Assembly (NCBI GenBank): GCA_001970855.1
Contig: LSSN01005622.1
Location: 1 to 21,900 of the forward strand
Direction of reading: 5' to 3'
DNA from: Smittium culicis
Taxonomy: Eukaryota > Kickxellomycota > Harpellomycetes > Harpellales > Legeriomycetaceae
Length of the DNA stretch: 21,900 bases
The number at the start of each line of letters is the position of its first letter. Position 1 is the stretch's first letter. Under the pieces are notes generated by a model. It ran no database searches. It saw only the letters and a list, made by a program, of their open reading frames with translations, and had not been told where the DNA came from. The position numbers and the translations under genes were made by a program. Positions 21,703 through 21,900 of the stretch are shown here, piece by piece.

Positions 21703-21900
21703 TTCCATAAGATTCCATTGTATTCAAAAATGTTCCATGATGTTCTTTGATGTTCCATAATTTTCTATGTTGTTCCATAAGGTTCCATAATGTTTTATGT
21801 TGTTCCATAAGGTTCTAATGTATTCCATAATATATTATGACGTTCTATTAGATTAAATTGTATTAAATGATGTTCCATAAAGTTCTAGATCTTTTCTGTA
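21703..21900. repeat. degenerate 10-bp tandem array, consensus TTCCATAATG
   Basis: From 21703 to the last base the sequence falls into consecutive 10-mers that begin TTC or TT, for example TTCCATGATG, TTCCATAAGG, TTCCATAATG and TTTTATGTTG. About 20 units keep exact 10-base register without an insertion or deletion. A 30-bp higher-order duplication is visible: 21753-21782 and 21783-21812 differ at two positions. Weaker matches (TTCTTGAAGG, TTCTAGAATT) lie upstream near 21648-21667. The array runs off the window, so its length is unknown. Period and composition rule out coding. Confidence 0.9.

Overview
This is nuclear DNA of an AT-rich eukaryote, most likely a fungus. The evidence is spliced protein genes with short introns (64-214 bp, GT...AG), an Atg4-type autophagy protease, a Tel1/ATM-type PI3K-like kinase, very AT-rich intergenic DNA and decayed retroelements. 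The style of the retroelement relics, compared with family patterns I remember, points to an early-diverging fungus such as the Harpellales (Smittium-like insect-gut fungi). That placement is a guess at about even odds.

Layout from left to right. A 7-bp tandem array (TTATTTA)n fills bases 1 to about 168. About 3.5 kb of extremely AT-rich DNA without a recognisable gene follows. At about 3720-4240, on the minus strand, is what I read as a decayed retroelement integrase. It ends less than 200 bp upstream of ATG4 (4406-6462, plus strand, six exons, 509 aa). A 1.3-kb AT-rich gap separates ATG4 from the convergent TEL1/ATM gene (18812 down to 7762, minus strand, three exons, 3636 aa), which takes up half the window. 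Right of TEL1 lie 1.3 kb of gene-free AT-rich DNA, a decayed retroelement (20144-21441: gag-like part running into the start of a reverse transcriptase), a 12-bp inverted repeat, and a degenerate 10-bp tandem array (consensus TTCCATAATG) that reaches the last base.

The two live genes do unrelated jobs and I see no operon-like link. ATG4 processes Atg8 for autophagosome formation in the cytoplasm. TEL1 is the apical kinase of the double-strand-break and telomere checkpoint in the nucleus. Both keep every catalytic residue I could check. Everything else is repeats, relics or featureless AT-rich sequence. I found no tRNA, rRNA, CRISPR array or intact mobile element, and nothing I would call a new biological system. 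The points most worth checking are the two retroelement relics, a possible extra 3' exon of ATG4 that would create an Atg8-binding motif, and the 10-bp array.
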